A DNA stretch of 64,000 nt from Ferruginibacter sp050611725 (GTDB lineage: Bacteria; Bacteroidota; Bacteroidia; Chitinophagales; Chitinophagaceae): assembly GCF_050611725.1 (NCBI RefSeq), contig NZ_JBODJB010000001.1:2232001-2296000 (forward strand), written 5' to 3'. The notes beneath the pieces are model-generated. The model searched no databases, had not been told where the DNA came from, and was given only the letters and a program-made list of their open reading frames with translations. Position numbers and translations under genes: made by a program. Shown piece after piece: positions 60,758 through 64,000 of this stretch (position 1 is the first letter of the stretch; the number at the start of each line of letters is the position of its first letter).

Positions 60758-61495
60758 ATGTTCTCCTTTTTTAAAAGAAGCAATTCAGGCGAAGCTACTT
60801 TGACTACGCTTCCGGTTTCTACCGATATTCATTCGCATATATTACCAGGTATTGATGATGGTTCTCCTGACATAGACACTTCTTTGTCTTTGGTAAGAGG
60901 CTTATATGAACTGGGGATCAGGGAAACTGTTGCTACGCCGCATGTTATTGGAGATCTCTATAGAAATACTCCCGAAACAATCAATGCAGCATTACTTAAG
61001 TTACAAGAAGCTTGTGCTGCGGCAGCTATCGATATTAGAATATCTGCAGCTGCTGAATATATGATGGATGATAATTTTATGCGTTTGTTGAAAGATAAAA
61101 ACTCACTACTGACGATAAAAGATAAAGTAGTTTTAACGGAGCAACCTTATACTTCACAATCCGATTACCTTCGGGAAATTTCATTTGATCTGGCAACTGA
61201 GGGATACAAACCTATTATGGCGCATCCGGAAAGATATTATTATTATCATGAAGATTATGAGAAATACAGTTATCTCAAAGATCTTGGTTTCACTTTACAG
61301 GTAAATCTTTTGTCGCTGACAGGCTATTACGGTAAACCAGTAGCAAAAGCTGCGAAATATATTTTTGATAATGACCTTGCAGATTACGTCGGTACCGATC
61401 TTCATCACGACAGACATTTAGCAGCTTTGCAACATAAAGGGAATCTGAATTTATTTAAGAAATACCTGAGCAAACGAGCGTACAACGTATTGTAG
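60758..61495 (+). CDS. CpsB/YwqE-type PHP tyrosine phosphatase
   Basis: The 245-residue PHP-fold protein has DIHSHILPGIDDG near residues 23-35, AAAEYMMDD, MAHPERYYYY and GTDLHHDRH: the metal-binding histidines and acids of CpsB/CapC/YwqE phosphatases. In known capsule loci this enzyme dephosphorylates the BY-kinase. Here the kinase gene lies 45 kb upstream at the other end of the locus. It is the last gene before the terminator. Confidence 0.93.
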   Translation: MFSFFKRSNSGEATLTTLPVSTDIHSHILPGIDDGSPDIDTSLSLVRGLYELGIRETVATPHVIGDLYRNTPETINAALLKLQEACAAAAIDIRISAAAEYMMDDNFMRLLKDKNSLLTIKDKVVLTEQPYTSQSDYLREISFDLATEGYKPIMAHPERYYYYHEDYEKYSYLKDLGFTLQVNLLSLTGYYGKPVAKAAKYIFDNDLADYVGTDLHHDRHLAALQHKGNLNLFKKYLSKRAYNVL

Positions 61496-61519
61496 TAACA
61501 TTACATAGATCTAATTGTA

Positions 61520-61555
61520 AAAGGTTCAGGAAATAGCTGAACCTTTCTTCTTTTA
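61520..61555 (+). terminator. Strong Rho-independent-type terminator ending the polysaccharide locus
   Basis: AAAGGTTCAG and CTGAACCTTT form a perfect ten-pair stem around a seven-base loop (GAAATAG), followed by CTTCTTTTA. The hairpin begins 24 bases after the phosphatase stop codon. It defines the 3' end of the locus. Confidence 0.88.
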
Positions 61556-61588
61556 TACAACCGATCTTTTAGTATATTTTTGTAGATC

Positions 61589-63421
61589 ATGAAACACCTC
61601 ATATCCATCAATCATTTTTTCTGGAAACATCGCTGGAGGTTTTTACTGGGGATATTATTCATTATTCTCACAAACTATTTCCGAATATTATCTCCTCAAC
61701 TAACAGGATATGTTGTAAACACCGTTGTAAAAAAAATCGACGTTACTAGTAATGCAGGGAATATCGACAAAGCCCAAAATGACATCATTGTTCAGCACAT
61801 TATTGCCGCATTATCATCAAGCAGTTTTTCCGAAAAAATTATATGGAGCGGAATTATATTATTGATACTTGCAATTATCAGTGGTTTCTTTATGTTCTTA
61901 ATGCGACAAACGATCATTGTTATGAGTCGATTGATCGAATACGATCAAAAGAACCAGATCTTTTCGCATTATCAGGATCTGGATAGCAGTTTTTATAAAA
62001 CACATAGTACCGGTGATCTGATGAACCGTATATCTGAAGATGTAAGCAGGGTGAGAATGTATACCGGCCCGGCTATCATGTATTTTATAAACCTTGCTGC
62101 TGTATTAGGTTTTAGTATCTTTTTTATGCTGAAAGCTAGTCCGAAACTTACACTGGTAGCATTGTCGCCTTTGCCCATATTGGCGATCACCATTTATTTT
62201 GTAAATACGATCATTAATAAGAAAAGCGAAAAAGTTCAATCGCTGCTAAGTAGTCTAACAACCAATGCTCAGGAATCTTATAGTGGTATACGAGTAATAA
62301 AATCCTTTGTTGAAGAAAAAGCGATGCTCGGATTTTTTAAAACTAACAGTGAAGCATACAAGAAAAATGCTTTGGGCCTTGCAAAAACGGAAGCGATCTA
62401 TTTCCCAAGCATGGCACTGCTTATTGGCATCAGTACTTTATTGACGATCATGGTTGGAGGAATGTGCGTAATTGATGTCAATGATCCACTATATGGCAGG
62501 GTAGGTACCATTGCCGAATTTGTGATGTACATACAAATGCTCACATTTCCGGTAAGTGCTATAGGGTGGACGGCCAGTATGACGCAAAGAGCTGCAGCAT
62601 CACAAAGACGTATCAATGAATTTTTACAAATTCAACCGGTAATAAAAGATCATGTTGAGAATATAAAAGTTACATTGCAAGGAACGATCAATTTCGATCA
62701 GGTGAATTTTACTTACGAACATACAGGTATTCATGCAGTGAATAATTTTTCGCTATCTATTCAAAGCAAAGAAAAAGTAGCGATAGTTGGAAGAACCGGA
62801 TCAGGCAAATCTACCATTGCACAATTATTATTAAGAATGTATGATATTCAATCCGGCATGATCACATATGATGGTGTGCCAATTAATAAGATTGAACTGG
62901 AATCTTTACGATCGCAGATCAGTTATGTACCACAAGATGTTTTTCTATTCAGCGAAACAGTAACCAACAATATAAAATTCGGATTGAATACTGCTTCGCA
63001 GGATCAGGTTCATCTTGCAGCCGGACAGGCGAATATTCACAATGAGATACAGGGTTTTGCCGAAGGATATGATACAATGGTAGGAGAAAGAGGAGTAACT
63101 TTAAGTGGCGGGCAAAAGCAACGTATTTCAATCGCCAGAGCCCTGATCAAAGATGTAAAACTTGTCATTTTCGATGACTGTTTAAGTGCAGTGGATGCAA
63201 AGACGGAAAAGGAGATACTTAGTACATTAAACAATTATATGAAGGATAAAACAGCTGTGATCATTACACACAGAATTTTTTCCTTACTTCAATTCGACAA
63301 AATAATTGTTATGGATGAGGGCAAAATCGTAGAATCGGGTACTCACGGACAGCTATTAGAAAAAAACGGATATTACGCCGAAATGTATGCCAGACAACAA
63401 AAACAGGAGAGTGCTATATAA
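61589..63421 (+). CDS. ABC exporter, permease-ATPase half-transporter
   Basis: The 610-residue protein has an N-terminal six-helix exporter domain (about 1-340) and a C-terminal ATPase. The ATPase shows Walker A GRTGSGKST near 401-409, signature LSGGQKQR near 506 and Walker B LVIFDDCLSAVD. The usual catalytic Glu after Walker B is Asp here, as in MdlA/YheI-type heterodimer subunits. The gene follows the locus terminator, so it is probably an independent multidrug or lipid exporter rather than part of the polysaccharide pathway. A TATTTTTG at 61575-61582 could be a -7 box but has no -33 partner. Confidence 0.9.
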   Translation: MKHLISINHFFWKHRWRFLLGILFIILTNYFRILSPQLTGYVVNTVVKKIDVTSNAGNIDKAQNDIIVQHIIAALSSSSFSEKIIWSGIILLILAIISGFFMFLMRQTIIVMSRLIEYDQKNQIFSHYQDLDSSFYKTHSTGDLMNRISEDVSRVRMYTGPAIMYFINLAAVLGFSIFFMLKASPKLTLVALSPLPILAITIYFVNTIINKKSEKVQSLLSSLTTNAQESYSGIRVIKSFVEEKAMLGFFKTNSEAYKKNALGLAKTEAIYFPSMALLIGISTLLTIMVGGMCVIDVNDPLYGRVGTIAEFVMYIQMLTFPVSAIGWTASMTQRAAASQRRINEFLQIQPVIKDHVENIKVTLQGTINFDQVNFTYEHTGIHAVNNFSLSIQSKEKVAIVGRTGSGKSTIAQLLLRMYDIQSGMITYDGVPINKIELESLRSQISYVPQDVFLFSETVTNNIKFGLNTASQDQVHLAAGQANIHNEIQGFAEGYDTMVGERGVTLSGGQKQRISIARALIKDVKLVIFDDCLSAVDAKTEKEILSTLNNYMKDKTAVIITHRIFSLLQFDKIIVMDEGKIVESGTHGQLLEKNGYYAEMYARQQKQESAI

Positions 63422-63446
63422 GATTTATGCCCAAAAAACAGGTTTA

Positions 63447-63477
63447 TTTTGTCATTTCAAAAACAGTTTTATCTTTG
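63447..63477 (+). promoter_or_regulatory. Bacteroidota-type promoter for the PUR-family gene
   Basis: TTTTG (63447-63451) and TATCTTTG (63470-63477) match the -33 TTG and -7 TAnnTTTG elements, with 18 bases between them. A transcript would start near 63484 and give a leader of about 45 bases. Confidence 0.6.
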
Positions 63478-63529
63478 CCCCTTATAACAAATAACCAAAC
63501 CAGCTAATTAATTAAAAAATTTTACTACT

Positions 63530-63976
63530 GTGGCGTACGAAAATAACGACAAAAAAATGGAAAGCGTTTATAGCAAACGCATCAGAGCAGGGAAACGCAG
63601 AACTTACTTTTTTGATGTAAGAGAAACCCGTGGAAGTGATTACTACCTGACAATTACTGAAAGTCGTAAACGTTTTGATTCTGATGGATACGATAGACAT
63701 AAGATCTTTTTATACAAAGAAGACTTCAATAAGTTTGTGAAAGGTTTGGGTGAAGCTGTGGATTATGTAAAAACAGAATTGATGCCTGATTTTGATTTTG
63801 ATGCATTCAATCATGATACACCGTACGAAGGCGAAGAAGGTGGAGAAGCCCCTGTACAAAACAATACAGAAGTGATCAAAGAAGAAGTTGCTGAAGTAAA
63901 AGAGGTAATTGCACCGGTTGTAGAAAACAATACACCGTTAGACAATGGCAGTACTGAAGAAGTTGATAAATGGTAA
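63530..63976 (+). CDS. PUR-alpha-like nucleic-acid-binding protein (DUF3276 family)
   Basis: The 148-residue protein starts with GTG (no ATG precedes the conserved part). The PUR-like domain spans about residues 10-85: VYSKRIRAGKRRTYFFDVR, DYYLTITESRKRF and KIFLYKEDFNKFVKGL. The last 50 residues are an acidic tail rich in Glu and Val. Bacterial relatives such as Borrelia BpuR bind DNA or RNA. It is common and conserved in Bacteroidota and has its own promoter, so it marks the return to core chromosome. Confidence 0.88.
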   Translation: MAYENNDKKMESVYSKRIRAGKRRTYFFDVRETRGSDYYLTITESRKRFDSDGYDRHKIFLYKEDFNKFVKGLGEAVDYVKTELMPDFDFDAFNHDTPYEGEEGGEAPVQNNTEVIKEEVAEVKEVIAPVVENNTPLDNGSTEEVDKW

Positions 63977-64000
63977 TACCAAAACAAACTACATAAAAAA

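Noticed and set aside
61575..61582. TATTTTTG as a promoter -7 box for the ABC exporter
   Set aside because: No -33 TTG lies at the right distance and the transcript would begin at or inside the start codon. Kept only as a remark.
11696..61588. Mobile elements or recent insertion within the polysaccharide locus
   Set aside because: No transposase, integrase, terminal inverted repeats or target duplications were seen. Gene order is continuous and all on one strand, although such loci are commonly exchanged between strains.
63037..63234. Antisense frame within the ABC exporter ATPase domain
   Set aside because: It overlaps the conserved signature and Walker B region and has no independent start context or domain.

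Overview
The window is a dense, strictly plus-strand stretch of a Bacteroidota chromosome. Three things support this: a type IX secretion (T9SS) C-terminal sorting domain on a giant surface protein, an UpxY-type antiterminator at the head of a polysaccharide locus, and promoter-like sites that match the Bacteroidota -7 box (TAnnTTTG). The low GC, the DUF3276/PUR protein and the exosortase Y (XrtY)-like module would fit the Chitinophagaceae or relatives; that finer placement is inference. No rRNA, tRNA, CRISPR array, transposase or gap longer than 300 bases was seen.

Layout. (1) 2-11695 is the 3' part of a roughly 3.9 kb-residue repeat-rich T9SS cargo protein. A tiny PID-CTERM-like protein follows at 11743-11961, and then a strong hairpin terminator. 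(2) 12168-15413 encodes the envelope machinery: a Wza-like lipoprotein and a Wzc-like tyrosine kinase with a Tyr-Gly tail. (3) 15487-61495 is one continuous polysaccharide locus of about 45 genes with gaps under 80 bases. It begins with UpxY, ends with a CpsB/YwqE-type phosphatase, and is closed by a near-ideal terminator at 61520-61555. (4) 61589-63421 (an ABC exporter) and 63530-63976 (a PUR-family protein with its own promoter) are outside the locus.

Within the locus, recognisable sub-pathways are: GDP-L-fucose synthase; two AsnB-like amidotransferases; a Wzm/Wzt ABC exporter; a teichoic-acid-like pair (glycerol-3-phosphate cytidylyltransferase and CDP-glycerol transferase) next to an MBOAT/SGNH acylation pair; a cupin/methyltransferase/aminotransferase trio; a CapI-like epimerase; HisH-HisF-WbpG plus WbpB-WbpD-WbpE homologues for a 2,3-diamino uronic acid with an amidine-type modification; 15 glycosyltransferases; a deacetylase; an exosortase cassette (Wzy-like protein, exosortase, GT4); and an E1/E2/AcpS acyl-transfer cassette.

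The most interesting feature is the exosortase system. An exosortase with visible Cys/Arg/His catalytic residues is overlapped by a Wzy-like polymerase gene and a dedicated glycosyltransferase gene. About 42 kb upstream, at the edge of the same locus, is a 72-residue protein made almost entirely of a signal peptide plus a PID-type sorting signal. After both cuts only about a dozen acidic residues would remain, so this peptide could be the anchor or primer to which the polysaccharide is joined. The individual families have been described before, but that mechanism is a hypothesis. A second unusual module is the E1-E2(zinc ribbon)-[ACP-like/AcpS/membrane anchor] cassette. No initiating sugar-phosphate transferase and no Wzx flippase are present in the window.
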